Source: Hydractinia symbiolongicarpus (Eukaryota > Cnidaria > Hydrozoa > Anthoathecata > Hydractiniidae). Taken from it: a DNA stretch of 64,000 nt. The notes under the pieces were generated by a model, which saw only the letters and a list, made by a program, of their open reading frames with translations, was not told the DNA's origin and did no database searches. A program made the translations under genes and the position numbers. Positions 1 to 13,074 of the stretch are shown here, in pieces. Every line of letters begins with the position of its first letter. The stretch's first letter is position 1. Location of the stretch: positions 20,254,001 through 20,318,000 of the forward strand of contig NC_079888.1 in NCBI RefSeq assembly GCF_029227915.1, written 5' to 3'.

Positions 1-1719
1 TCTTCTTAATTTGACATGATTGCCAAAACTCAGCGAATACACTGGGCTCTGTGGTAGCGCTTCATTTAAGAATTAAGTTAAAAAAAGTCATTTTTTTATT
101 GTCGGACCAATCCTAGACGTTATTGCGCGCTGAGGAAATAGCGACAGTTTCAAAAACTACATTTCATTGTCTTTCTAACGGTGTCAGTCCGTTTGAGTTT
201 CAACGGTTGTGTCACATATTCGTACCAACATGTATTTAGCGATATTTTTTTGATATTACCAGGTTGCATCGCTTTTAACAATGAAATGATTGACTGTGGG
301 ACTTAATTGAACTAACTTTGGACTTTGACCTGATAAATGTGAAAAATCAGACAATTGGACTCCAACAAATAACATTCTTCTTAATGATTGCCGAAACTCA
401 GCGATTACACTGGGCTCTGTGGTAGCGCTTCATTTAAGAATTATGATAAAAAAAGTCATTTTTTTATTGTGGGACCAATCCTAGCCATTATTGCGCGCTG
501 AGGAAATAGCGACGGTTTCAAAAACTACACTTCATTGACTTTCTAACGGTGTCAGTCCGTTTGAATTTCAACGGTTGTGTCACATATTCGTACCAACATG
601 TATTTAGCGATATTTTTCTGATATTACTAGGTTGCATCGCTTTTAACTATGAAACGATTGACTGTGGGACTTAATTGAGCTAACTTTGGACTGTCACCTG
701 ATAAATGTGATAAAGGAGACTATTGGACTCCACGAAAAAACATTCTTCTTAATTTGACATGATTGCCGGAACTCAGCGATTACACTGGCCGCTGTGGTAG
801 CGCTTCATATAGGAATTAAGTTAAAATAAGTCATTTTTTTATTGTGGGACCAATCCTAGACATTATCGCGCGCTGAGGAAATAGCGACAGTTTCAAAAAC
901 TACATTTCATTGACTTTCTAATGGTGTCAGTCACTTTGAGTTTCAACGGTTGTGTCACATATTCGTACCAACATGTATTTAGCGATATTTTTCTGATATT
1001 ACTAGGTTGCATCGCTTTTAACTATGAAACGATTGACTGTGGAACTTAATTGAACTAACTTTGGACTCTGGCCTGATAAATGTGATAAATGAGACAATTG
1101 GACACCAAGAAATAACATTCTTTTTAATTTGACATGATTGCCGAAACTGAGCGATTACACTGGGCTCTGTGGTAGCGCTTTATTTAAGAATTAAGTTAAA
1201 AAAAGTCATTTTTTTATTGTGGGACCAATCCTAGACATTATCGCGCGCTGAGGAAATAGCGACAGTTTCAAAAACTACATTTCATTGACTTTCTAATGGT
1301 GTCAGTCACTTTGAGTTTCAACGGTTGTGTCACATATTCGTACCAACATGTATTTAGCGATATTCTTTTGATATTACTAGGTTGCATCGCTTTTAACAAT
1401 GAAACGTTGACTGTGGGACTTAATTGAACTAACTTTGGACTGTGACCTGATAAATGTGATAAATGAGACAATTGGACTCCAAGAAATAACATTCTTCTTA
1501 ATTTGACGTGAATGCCGGAACTCAGCGATTACACTGGGCTCTGTGGTAGCGCTTCAATTAAGAATTAAGATAAAAAAGTCATTTTTTTATTGCGGGACCA
1601 ATCCTAGCCATTATCTCGCGCTGAAGAAATAGCGGCAGTTTCAAAAACTACATTTCATTGACTTTTTAACGGTGTCAGTCCGTTTGAGTTACAACGGTTG
1701 GGACAAATATTCGTACCAA
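1..1719 (+). repeat. Irregular monomers before the 5-mer domain
   Basis: About four and a half monomers without a clear higher-order period. The first monomer (1-375) carries a rare marker set: GCGAATACAC, GATATTACCAGG, GAAAAATCAGA and CTCCAACAAAT. The same set is found in the 12-mer domain about 36-41 kb away. The second monomer (from 376) lacks 7 bp near its start (TTAATGATTG where others read TTAATTTGACATGATTG). The left end is cut by the window. No gene is seen here. Confidence 0.85.
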
Positions 1720-2614
1720 CATGTATTTAGCGATATTTTTCTGATATTACTAGGTTGCATCTCTTTTAACAATGAAACGATTGACTGTGGGACTTAATTG
1801 AGCTAACTTTGGACTGTGACCTGATAAATGTGATAAATGAGACAATTGGACTCTAAGAAATAACATTCTTCTTAATTTGACGTGATTGCCGGAACTCAGC
1901 GATTACACTGGGCACTGTGGTAGCGCTTCATTTAAAAATTAAGATACAAAAAGTCATTTTTTTATTGTGGGACCAATCCTAGCCGTTATCGCGCGCTAAA
2001 GAAATAGTGACAGTTTCAAGAACTACATTTCATTGACTTTCTAACGGTGTCAGTCCGTTTGAGTTACAACGGTTGGGTCACATATTCGTACCAACATGTA
2101 TTTAACAATATTTTTTTGATATTATTAGGTTGGATCGCTTTTAACTATGAAACAGTTGACTCTGGCACTTACTTGAGCTAACTTTGGACTGTCACCTGAT
2201 AAATGTGATAAAGGAGACAATTGGACTCCAAGAAAAAACATTCTTCTTAATTTGACATGATTGCCGAAACTCAGCGATTACACTGGGCTCTGTGGTAGCA
2301 CTTCATTTAAGAATTATGATAAAAAAGTCATTTTTTTATTGTGGGACCAATCCTAGCCATTATTGCGCGCTGAGGAAATAGCGACAGTTTCAAAAACTAC
2401 ATTTCATTGACTTTCTAACGGTGTCAGTCCGTTTGAATTTCAACGGTTGTGTCACATATTCGTACCAACATGTATTTAGCGATATTTTTTTGATATTACT
2501 AGGTTGCATCGCTTTTAACAATGAAACGTTGCCTGTGGGACTTAATTGAACTAACTCTGGACTGTGACTTGATAAATGTAATAAAAAAGACAATTGGACT
2601 CCAAGAAATAACAT
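1720..2614 (+). repeat. 5-mer HOR, partial first copy
   Basis: The 3' part of one monomer plus two full monomers. From roughly 1720 the sequence matches the segment 1868 bp further on (about 3590-4482), including the markers ATACAAAAAGTC, TTTAACAATATTTTTTTG and GGTTGGATCG. Upstream of about 1690-1720 the match breaks down, so this is the left edge of the amplified 5-mer. Confidence 0.75.
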
Positions 2615-4482
2615 TTTTGTTAATTTGACGTGATTGCTGGAACTCAGCGATTACACTGGGCACTGTGGTAGCGCTTCATTAAAAAATTAAGCTAAAAAAA
2701 TCATTTTTTTACTGTGGGACATATCCTAGCCGTTAGCGCGCGCTGAAGAAATAGCGGCAGTTTCAAAAACTACACTTCATTGACTTTCTAACGGTGTCAG
2801 TCCGTTTGAGTTACCACGGTTGGGTCACATATTCGTACCAACATGTATTTAGCGATATTTTTCTGATATTACTAGGTTGCATCGCTTTTAACTATGAAAC
2901 GATTGACTGTGGGACTTAATTGAGCTAACTTTGGACTGTCACCTGATAAATGTGATAAAGCAGACTATTGGACTCCAAGAAAAAACATTCTTCTTAATTT
3001 GACATGATTGCCGGAACTCAGCGATTACACTGGCCGCTGTGGTAGAGCTTCATTTAAGAGTTTAGATAAATAAGTCATTCTTTGCTGTGGGACCAGTGCT
3101 ATCTGTTATCGCGCGCGGAAGAAATAGCGACAGTTTCAAAAACTAAATTTCATTGAATTTCTAACGGTGTCAGTCCGTTTCAGTTACAACGGTTTGGTCA
3201 CATAATCGTACAACATGTATTTAGCGATATTTTTCTGATATTACTAGGTTGCATCGCTTTTAACTATGACACGATTGACTGTGGGACTTAATTGAACTAA
3301 CTTTGGACTGTCACCTGATAAATGTGATAAAGGAGACAATTGGACTCCAAGAAAAAACATTCTTCTTAATTTGACATGATTGCCGGAACTCAGCGATTAC
3401 ACTGGGCACTGTGGTAGCGCTTCATTTAAAAATTAAGCTAAAAAAATCATTTTTTTACTGTGGGACCTATCCTAGCCGTTAGCGCGCGTTGACAAAAAAG
3501 CGACAGTTTCAAAAACTACATTTCATTGACTTTCTAACGGTGTCAGTCCGTTTGAGTTACCACGGTTGGGTCACATATTCGTACCAACATGTATTTAGCG
3601 ATATTTTTCTGATATTACTAGGTTGCATCTCTTTTAACAATGAAACGATTGACTGTGGGACTTAATTGAGCTAACTTTGGACTGTGACCTGATACATGTG
3701 ATAAATGAGACAATTGGACTCCAAGAAATAACATTCTTCTTAATTTGACGTGATTGCCGGAACTCAGCGATTACACTGGGCACTGTGGTAGCGCTTCATT
3801 TAAAAATTAAGATACAAAAAGTCATTTTTTTATTGTGGGACCAATCCTAGCCGTTATCGCGCGCTAAAGAAATAGCGACAGTTTCAAGAACTACATTTCA
3901 TTGACTTTCTAACGGTGTCAGTCCGTTTGAGTTACAACGGTTGGGTCACATATTCGTACCAACATGTATTTAACAATATTTTTTTGATATTATTAGGTTG
4001 GATCGCTTTTAACTATGAAACAGTTGACTGTGGCACTTACGTGAGCTAACTTTGGACTGTCACCTGATAAATGTGATAAAGGAGACAATTGGACTCCAAG
4101 AAAAAACATTCTTCTTAATTTGACATGATTGCCGAAACTCAGCGATTACACTGGGCTCTGTGGTAGCACTTCATTTAAGAATTATGATAAAAAAGTCATT
4201 TTTTTATTGTGGGACCAATCCTAGCCATTATTGCGCGCTGAGGAAATAGCGACAGTTTCAAAAACTACATTTCATTGACTTTCTAACGGTGTCAGTCCGT
4301 TTGAATTTCAACAGTTGTGTCACATATTCGTACCAACATGTATTTAGCGATATTTTTTTGATATTACTAGGTTGCATCGCTTTTAACAATGAAACGTTGC
4401 CTGTGGGACTTAATTGAACTAACTCTGGACTGTGACTTGATAAATGTAATAAAAAAGACAATTGGACTCCAAGAAATAACAT
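2615..4482 (+). repeat. 5-mer HOR, full copy (1868 bp)
   Basis: Five monomers. In order their markers are GATTGCTGGAAC, CCGCTGTGGTAGAGC with GAATTTC, CGTTGACAAAAAAGCG, CGCTAAAGAAATAG with TTTAACAATATT, and an H1 monomer with GTTGCCTGTGGG. The start GTTAATTTGACGTGATTGCTGG recurs 1868 bp later at 4483. Differences from the next copy are few, which implies recent amplification. Confidence 0.88.
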
Positions 4483-5977
4483 TTTTGTTAATTTGACGTG
4501 ATTGCTGGAACTCAGCGATTACACTGGGCACTGTGGTAGCGCTTCATTAAAAAATTAAGCTAAAAAAATCATTTTTTTACTGTGGGACATATCCTAGCCG
4601 TTAGCGCGCGCTGAAGAAATAGCGGCAGTTTCAAAAACTACTCTTCATTGACTTTCTAACGGTGTCAGTCCGTTTGAGTTACCACGGTTGGGTCACATAT
4701 TCGTACCAACATGTATTTAGCGATATTTTTCTGATATTACTAGGTTGCATCGCTTTTAACTATGAAACGATTGACTGTGGGACTTAATTGAGCTAACTTT
4801 GGACTGTCACCTGATAAATGTGATAAAGCAGACTATTGGACTCCAAGAAAAAACATTCTTCTTAATTTGACATGATTGCCGGAACTCAGCGATTACACTG
4901 GCCGCTGTGGTAGAGCTTCATTTAAGAGTTTAGATAAATAAGTCATTCTTTGCTGTGGGACCAGTCCTATCTGTTATCGCGCGCGGAAGAAATAGCGACA
5001 GTTTCAAAAACTAAATTTCATTGAATTTCTAACGGTGTCAGTCCGTTTCAGTTACAACGGTTTGGTCACATAATCGTACAACATGTATTTAGCGATATTT
5101 TTCTGATATTACTAGGTTGCATCGCTTTTAACTATGACACGATTGACTGTGGGACTTAATTGAACTAACTTTGGACTGTCACCTGATAAATGTGATAAAG
5201 GAGACAATTGGACTCCAAGAAAAAACATTCTTCTTAATTTGACATGATTGCCGGAACTCAGCGATTACACTGGGCACTGTGGTAGCGCTTCATTTAAAAA
5301 TTAAGCTAAAAAAATCATTTTTTTACTGTGGGACCTATCCTAGCCGTTAGCGCGCGTTGACAAAAAAGCGACAGTTTCAAAAACTACATTTCATTGACTT
5401 TCTAACGGTGTCAGTCCGTTTGAGTTACCACGGTTGGGTCACATATTCGTACCAACATGTATTTAGCGATATTTTTCTGATATTACTAGGTTGCATCTCT
5501 TTTAACAATGAAACGATTGACTGTGGGACTTAATTGAGCTAACTTTGGACTGTGACCTGATAAATGTGATAAATGAGACAATTGGACTCCAAGAAATAAC
5601 ATTCTTCTTAATTTGACGTGATTGCCGGAACTCAGCGATTACACTGGGCACTGTGGTAGCGCTTCATTTAAAAATTAAGATACAAAAAGTCATGTTTTTA
5701 TTGTGGGACCAATCCTAGCCGTTATCGCGCGCTAAAGAAATAGCGACAGTTTCAAGAACTACATTTCATTGACTTTCTAACGGTGTCAGTCCGTTTGAGT
5801 TACAACGGTTGGGTCACATATTCGTACCAACATGTATTTAGCAATATTTTTCTGATATTACTAGGTTGCATCTCTTTTAACAATGAAACGATTGACTGTG
5901 GGACTTAATTGAACTAACTCTGGACTGTGACTTGATAAATGTAATAAAAAAGACAATTGGACTCCAAGAAATAACAT
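4483..5977 (+). repeat. 5-mer HOR, copy shortened to 4 monomers (1495 bp)
   Basis: The first three monomers repeat the order of the previous copy. The fourth starts as the CGCTAAAGAAATAG type and then, between about 5840 and 5920, switches to GCATCTCTTTTAAC followed by GAACTAACTCTGGACTG, the 3' end of the H1 monomer. One monomer length is missing overall (1495 against 1868 bp). This is the signature of unequal exchange between neighbouring monomers. Confidence 0.82.
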
Positions 5978-7097
5978 TTTTGTTAATTTGACGTGATTGC
6001 TGGAACTCAGCGATTACACTGGGCACTGTGGTAGCGCTTCATTAAAAAATTAAGCTAAAAAAATCATTTTTTTACTGTGGGACATATCCTAGCCGTTAGC
6101 GCGCGCTGAAGAAATAGCGGCAGTTTCAAAAACTACACTTCATTGACTTTCTAACGGTGTCAGTCCGTTTGAGTTACCACGGTTGGGTCACATATTCGTA
6201 CCAACATGTATTTAGCGATATTTTTCTGATATTACTAGGTTGCATCGCTTTTAACTATGAAACGATTGACTGTGGGACTTAATTGAGCTAACTTTGGACT
6301 GTCACCTGATAAATGTGATAAAGCAGACTATTGGACTCCAAGAAAAAACATTCTTCTTAATTTGACATGATTGCCGGAACTCAGCGATTACACTGGCCGC
6401 TGTGGTAGAGCTTCATTTAAGAGTTTAGATAAATAAGTCATTCTTTGCTGTGGAACCAGTCCTATCTGTTATCGCGCGCGGAAGAAATAGCGACAGTTTC
6501 AAAAACTAAATTTCATTGAATTTCTAACGGTGTCAGTCCGTTTCAGTTACAACGGTTTGGTCACATAATCGTACAACATGTATTTAGCGATATTTTTCTG
6601 ATATTACTAGGTTGCATCGCTTTTAACTATGACACGATTGACTGTGGGACTTAATTGAACTAACTTTGGACTGTCACCTGATAAATGTGATAAAGGAGAC
6701 AATTGGACTCCAAGAAAAAACATTATTCTTAATTTGACATGATTGCCGGAACTCAGCGATTACACTGGGCACTGTGGTAGCGCTTCATTTAAAAATTAAG
6801 CTAAAAAAATCATTTTTTTACTGTGGGACCTATCCTAGCCGTTAGCGCGCGTTGACAAAAAAGCGACAGTTTCAAAAACTACATTTCATTGACTTTCTAA
6901 CGGTGTCAGTCCGTTTGAGTTACCACGGTTGGGTCACATATTCGTACCAACATGTATTTAGCGATATTTTTCTGATATTACTAGGTTGCATCGCTTTTAA
7001 CTATGAAACGATTGACTGTGGGACTTAATTGAGCTAACATTGGACGGTGACTTGATAAATGTGATAAAGGAGACTATTGGACTCCAAGAAAAAACAT
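5978..7097 (+). repeat. 5-mer HOR, last partial copy (3 monomers)
   Basis: It again opens with the TGCTGGAAC monomer, then the TAGAGC/GAATTTC monomer and the GTTGACAAAAAAGCG monomer. The last of these ends in GAGCTAACATTGGACGGTG rather than the form in earlier copies, which marks the transition to the 2-mer domain that follows. Confidence 0.82.
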
Positions 7098-8586
7098 TCT
7101 TCTTAATTTGACATGATTGCCGGAACTCAGCGGTTACACTGGCCGCTGTGGTAGCGCTCCAATTAAGAATTAAGATAAAAAGTCATTTTTTTATTGTGGG
7201 ACCAATCCTAGCCAATATCTCGCGCTGAAGAAATAGCGACAGTTTCAAAAACTACATTTCATTGATTTTCTAACGGTGTCAGTCCCTTTGAGTTACAACG
7301 GTTGGGTCACATATTCGTACCAACATGTATTTAGCGATATTTTTTTGATATTACTAGGTTGCATCGCTATTAACAATGAAACGTTGACTGTGGGACTTAA
7401 TTGAACTAACTTTGGACTGTGACCTAATAAATGTGATAATTGAGACAATTGGACTCCAAGAAATAACATTCTTCTTAATTTGACGTGATTGCCGGAACTC
7501 AGCGATTACTCTGGGCTCTGTGGTAGCGCTTCAATTAAGAATTAAGATAAAAAGTCATTTTTTTATTGTGGGACCAATCCTAGCCAATATCTCGCGGTGA
7601 AGAAATAGTGACAGTTTCAAAAACTACATTTCATTGACTTTCTAACGGTGTCAGTCCGTTTGAGTTACAACGGTTGGGTCACATATTCGTACCAATATGT
7701 ATTTAGCGATATTTTTCTGATATTACTAGGTTGCATCGCTTTTAACTATGAAACGATTGACTGTGGGACTTAATTGAGCTAACATTGGACGGTGACTTGA
7801 TAAATGTGATAAAGGAGACTATTGGACTCCAAGAAAAAACATTCTTCCTAATTTGACATGATTGCCGGAACTCAGCGGTTACACTGGCCGCTGTGGTAGC
7901 GCTCCAATTAAGAATTAAGATAAAAAGTCATTTTTTTATTGTGGGACCAATCCTAGCCAATATCTCGCGCTGAAGAAATAGCGACAGTTTCAAAAACTAC
8001 ATTTCATCGACTTTCTAACGGTGTCAGTCCCTTTGAGTTACAACGGTTGGGTCACATATTCGTACCAACATGTATTTAGCGATATTTTTTTGATATTACT
8101 AGGTTGCATCGCTATTAACAATGAAACGTTGACTGTGGGACTTAATTGAACTAACTTTGGACTGTGACCTAATAAATGTGATAATTGAGACAATTGGACT
8201 CCAAGAAATAACATTCTTCTTAATTTGACGTGATTGCCGGAACTCAGCGATTACTCTGGGCTCTGTGGTAGCGCTTCAATTAAGAATTAAGATAAAAAGT
8301 CATTTTTTTATTGTGGGACCAATCCTAGCCAATATCTCGCGGTGAAGAAATAGTGACAGTTTTAAAAACTACATTTCATTGACTTTCTAACGGTGTCAGT
8401 CCGTTTGAGTTACAACGGTTGGGTCACATATTCGTACCAACATGTATTTAGCGATATTTTTTTGATATTACTAGGTTGCATCGCTTTTAACAATGAAACG
8501 TTGCCTGTGGGACTTAATTGAACTAACTTTGGACTGTGACCTGGTAAATGTGATAAATAAGACAAATGGACTCCAAGAAATAACAT
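7098..8586 (+). repeat. 2-mer HOR, two copies (745 bp)
   Basis: Copies at 7098-7842 and 7843-8586. Shared private markers are CAGCGGTTACACTGG, TAGCGCTCCAATTAAG and CTAACATTGGACGGTG. The second monomer of each copy has ATTACTCTGGGC and CTCGCGGTGAAG. The match fades after about 8440, where the second copy turns into an H1-type 3' end with GTTGCCTGTGGG. Confidence 0.85.
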
Positions 8587-8961
8587 TCTTGTTAATTTGA
8601 CGTGATTGCCGGAACTCAGCGATTACACTGGGCACTGTGGTAGCGCTTCATTTAAATATTAGGCTAAAAAAAGTCATTTTTTTACTGTGGGACCTATCCT
8701 AGCCGTTAGCGCGCGTTGAAGAAAAAGCGACAGTTTCAAAAACTACATTTCATTGACTTTCTAACGGTGTCAGTCCGTTTGAGTTACAACGGTTGGGTCA
8801 CATATTCGTACCAATATGTATTTAGCGATATTTTTCTGATATTACTAGGTTGCATCGCTTTTAACTATGAAACGATTGACTGTGGGACTTAATTGAGTTA
8901 ACTTTGGACAGTCACCTAATAAATGTGATAAAAGAGACAATTGGACTCCAAGAAAAAACAT
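8587..8961 (+). repeat. Single monomer between HOR domains
   Basis: One monomer with the AGGCTAAAAAAAGTC and GCGCGCGTTGAAGAAAAAGCG markers, the same type that recurs in the 18-23 kb mosaic (for example near 19810 and 21300). It links the 2-mer domain to the next 3-mer duplication. Confidence 0.8.
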
Positions 8962-10834
8962 TCTTCTTAATTTGACATGATTGCCGGAACTCAGCGATTA
9001 CACTGGGCTCTGTGGTAGCGCTTCATTTAAGAATTATGATAAAAAAAGTCATTTTTTTATTGTGGGACCAATCCTAGCCATTATCGCGCGCTGAGGAAAT
9101 AGCGACAGTTTCAAAAACTACATTTCATAGACTTTCTAACGGTGTCAGTCTGCTTGACTTTCAACGGTTGTGTCACATGTTCGTACCAACATGTATTTAG
9201 CGATATTTTTTTGATATTACTAGGTTGCATCGCTTTTAACAATGAAACGTTGACTGTGGGACTTAATTGAACTAACTTTGGACTGTGACCTGATAAATGT
9301 GATAAATGAGACAATTGGACTCCAAGAAATAACATTCTTGTTAATTTGACGCGATTGCCGGAACTCAGCGGTTACATTGGGCACTGTGGTAGCGCTTCAT
9401 TTAAAAATTAAGATAAAAAAAGTCATTTTTTTATTGTGGGACCAATTCTAGCCGTTATTACGTGCTAAAAAAATAGCGACAGTTTCAAGAATTACATTTC
9501 ATTGACTTTCTAACGGTGTCAGTCCGTTTGAGTTACAACGGTTGGGTCACATATTCGTACCAACATGTATTTAGCGATATTTTTTTGATATTACTAGGTT
9601 GCATCGCTTTTAACAATGAAACGTTGACTGTGGGACTTAATCGATCTAACTTTGGACTGTGACCTGATAAATGTGATAAATGAGACAATTGGACTCCAAG
9701 AAATAACATTCTTGTTAATTTGACGTGATTGCCGGAACTCAGCGATTACACTGGGCTCTGTGGTAGCGCTTTATTTAAAAATTAAGCTAAAAAAAGTCAT
9801 TTTTTTTACTGTGGGACCTATCCTAGCCGTTAGTGCGCGTTGAAGAAAAAGCGACAGTTTCAAAAACTATATTTCATTGACTTTCTAACGGTGTCAGTCC
9901 GTTTGAGTTACAACAGTTGGGTAACATATTCGTACCAACATGTATTTAGCGATATTTTTCTGATATTACTAGGTTGCATCACTTTTAACTATGAAACGAT
10001 TCACTGTGGGACTTAATTGAGCTAACTTTGGACAGTCACCTAATAAATGTGATAAAAGAGACAATTGGACTCCAAGAAATAACATTCTTCATTATTTGAC
10101 ATGATTGCCGAAACTCAGCGATTACACTGGGCTCTGTGGTAGCGCTTCATTTAAGAATTATGATAAAAAAAGTCATTTTTTTATTGTGGGACCAATCCTA
10201 GCCATTATCGCGCGCTGAGGAAATAGCGACAGTTTCAAAAACTACATTTCATAGACTTTCTAACGGTGTCAGTCTGTTTGACTTTCAACGGTTGTGTCAC
10301 ATGTTCGTACCAACATGTATTTAGCGATATTTTTTTGATATTACTAGGTTGCATCGCTTTTAACAATGAAACGTTGACTGTGGGACTTAATTGAACTAAC
10401 TTTGGACTGTGACCTGATAAATGTGATAAATGAGACAATTGGACTCCAAGAAATAACATTCTTGTTAATTTGACGCGATTGCCGGAACTCAGCGGTTACA
10501 TTGGGCACTGTGGTAGCGCTTCATTTAAAATATAAGATAAAAAAAGTCATTTTTTTATTGTGGGACCAATCCTAGCCATTATTGCGCGCTGAGGAAATAG
10601 CGACAGTTTCAAAAACTACATTTCATTGACTTTCTAACGGTGTCAGTCTGTTTGAATTTCAACGGTTGTGTCACATATTCGTACCAACATGTATTTAGCG
10701 ATATTTTTCTGATATTACTAGGTTGCATCGCTTTTAACTATGAAACGATTGACTGTAGGACTTAATTGAGCTAACTTTGGACTGTCACCTGATAAATGTG
10801 ATAAAAGAGACTATTGGACTCCAAGAAAAAACAT
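8962..10834 (+). repeat. 3-mer duplication (1124 bp offset) and hybrid tail
   Basis: The block 8962-10085 recurs from 10086 with an offset of 1124 bp. Both copies have ACATTTCATAGAC, CACATGTTCGTACC and the following monomer with GACGCGATTGCC and CAGCGGTTACATTGG. Similarity ends near 10560, inside the second monomer of the second copy, which continues as a different type with CAGTCTGTTTGAATTTC up to 10834. That monomer is therefore a hybrid of two types. Confidence 0.82.
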
Positions 10835-13074
10835 TCTTCTTAATTTGACATGATTGCCGGAACTCAGCGATTACACTGGCCGCTGTGGTAGCGCTTCATT
10901 TAAGAGTTTAGATAAAAAAGTCATTCTTTACTGTGGGACCAGTCCTATCTGTTATCGCGCGCGGAAGAAATAGCGACAGTTTCAAAAACTAAAATTCATT
11001 GAATTTCTAACGGTGTCAGTCCGTTTCAGTTACAACGGTTTGGTCACATATTCGTACAACATGTATTTAGCGATATTTTTCTGATATTACTAGGTTGCAT
11101 CGCTTTTAACTATGAAACGATTGACTGTGGGATTTAATTGAACTAACTTTGGACTCTGGCCTGATAAATGTGATAAATGAGACAATTGGACACCAAGAAA
11201 TAACATTCTTTTTAATTTGACATGATTGCCGAAACTCAGCGATTACACTGGGCTCTGTGGTAGCGCTTCATTTAAGAATTAAGTTAAAAAAAGTCATTTT
11301 TTTATTGTGGGACCAATCCTAGACATTATCGCGCGCTGAGGAAATAGCGACAGTTTCAAAAACTACATTTCATTGACTTTCTAATGGTGTCAGTCCGTTT
11401 GAGTTTCAACGGTTGTGTCACATATTCGTACCAACATGTATTTAGCGATATTTTTTTGATATTACTAGGTTGCACCGCTTTTAACAATGAAACGTTGACT
11501 GTGGGACTTAATTGAACTAACTTTGGACTGTTACCTGATAAATGTGATAAATGAGACAATTGGACTCCAAGAAATAACATTCTTCTTAATTTGACGTGAT
11601 TGCCGGAACTCAGCGATTACACTGGGCTCTGTGGTAGCGCTTCAATTAAGAATTAAGATAAAAAAGTCATTTTTTTATTGCGGGACCAATCCTAGCCATT
11701 ATCTCGCGCTGAAGAAATAGCGGCAGTTTCAAAAACTACATTTCATTGACTTTTTAACGGTGTCAGTCCGTTTGAGTTACAACAGTTGGGACAAATATTC
11801 GTACCAACATGTATTTAGCGATATTTTTCTGATATTACTACGTTGCATCGCTTTTAACTATGAAACGATTGACTGTGGGACTTAATTGAGCTAACTTTGG
11901 ACTGTCACCTGATAAATGTGATAAAGGAGACTATTGGACTCCAAGAAAAAACATTCTTCTTAATTTGACATGATTGCCGGAACTCAGCGATTACACTGGC
12001 CGCTGTGGTAGCGCTTCATTTAAGAGTTTAGATAAAAAAGTCATTCTTTACTGTGGGACCAGTCCTATCTGTTATCGCGCGCGGAAGAAATAGCGACAGT
12101 TTCAAAAACTAAAATTCATTGAATTTCTAACGGTGTCAGTCCGTTTCAGTTACAACGGTTTGGTCACATATTCGTACAACATGTATTTAGCGATATTTTT
12201 CTGATATTACTAGGTTGCATCGCTTTTAACTATGAAACGATTGACTGTGGGACTTAATTGAACTAACTTTGGACTTTGGCCTGATAAATGTGATAAATGA
12301 GACAATTGGACACCAAGAAATAACATTCTTTTTAATTTGACATGATTGCCGAAACTCCGCGATTACACTGGGCTCTGTGGTAGCGCTTCATTTAAGAATT
12401 AAGTTAAAAAAAGTCATTTTTTTATTGTGGGACCAATCCTAGACATTATCGCGCGCTGAGGAAATAGCGACAGTTTCAAAAACTACATTTCATTGACTTT
12501 CTAACGGTGTCAGTCCGTTTGAGTTTCAACGGTTGTGTCACATATTCGTACCAACATGTATTTAGCGATATTTTTTTGATATTACTAGGTTGCACCGCTT
12601 TTAACAATGAAACGTTGACTGTGGGACTTAATTGAACTAACTTTGGACTGTGACCTGATAAATGTGATAAATGAGACAATTGGACTCCAAGAAATAACAT
12701 TCTTCTTAATTTGACGTGATTGCCGGAACTATGGGATTACACTGGGCTCTGTGGTAACGCTTCAATTAAGAATTAAGATAAAAAAGTCATTTTTTTATTG
12801 CGGGACCAATCCTAGCCATTATCTCGCGCTGAAGAAATAGCGGCAGTTTCAAAAACTACATTTCATTGACTTTTTAACGGTGTCAGTCCGTTTGAGTTAC
12901 AACAGTTGGGACAAATATTCGTACCAACATGTATTTAGCGATATTTTTCTGATATTACTTGGTTGCATCTCTTTTAACAATGAAACAATTGACTGTGAGA
13001 CTTAATTGAGCTAACTTTGGACTGTCACCTGATAAATGTGATAAAGGAGACTATTGGACTCCAAGAAAAAACAT
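10835..13074 (+). repeat. 3-mer HOR, two full copies (1120 bp)
   Basis: Copies at 10835-11954 and 11955-13074. Order: an H4 monomer (GGCCGCTGTGG, AAGAGTTTAG, CTAAAATTCATTGAATTTC, CGTACAACATG), an H1 monomer (AGTTAAAAAAAGTC, CTAGACATTATC), and an H2 monomer (GCGGCAG, GGGACAAATATTCG). The H4 monomer starts at exact 1120 bp steps. Small differences such as AACTCCGCG (12354) and AACTATGGG (12728) in the second copy show limited later drift. Confidence 0.87.

Noticed and set aside
1268-1492. Recurrent 74-codon open frame on the - strand, present dozens of times (also as 88- and 98-codon extended forms near 58704 and 63529)
   Set aside because: It is one frame of the H1 monomer. The monomer length is not a multiple of three, so the frame breaks at each boundary. 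H2-type monomers are not open in it, changes between copies show no codon-position bias by eye, and there is no start context, intron signal or recognisable domain.
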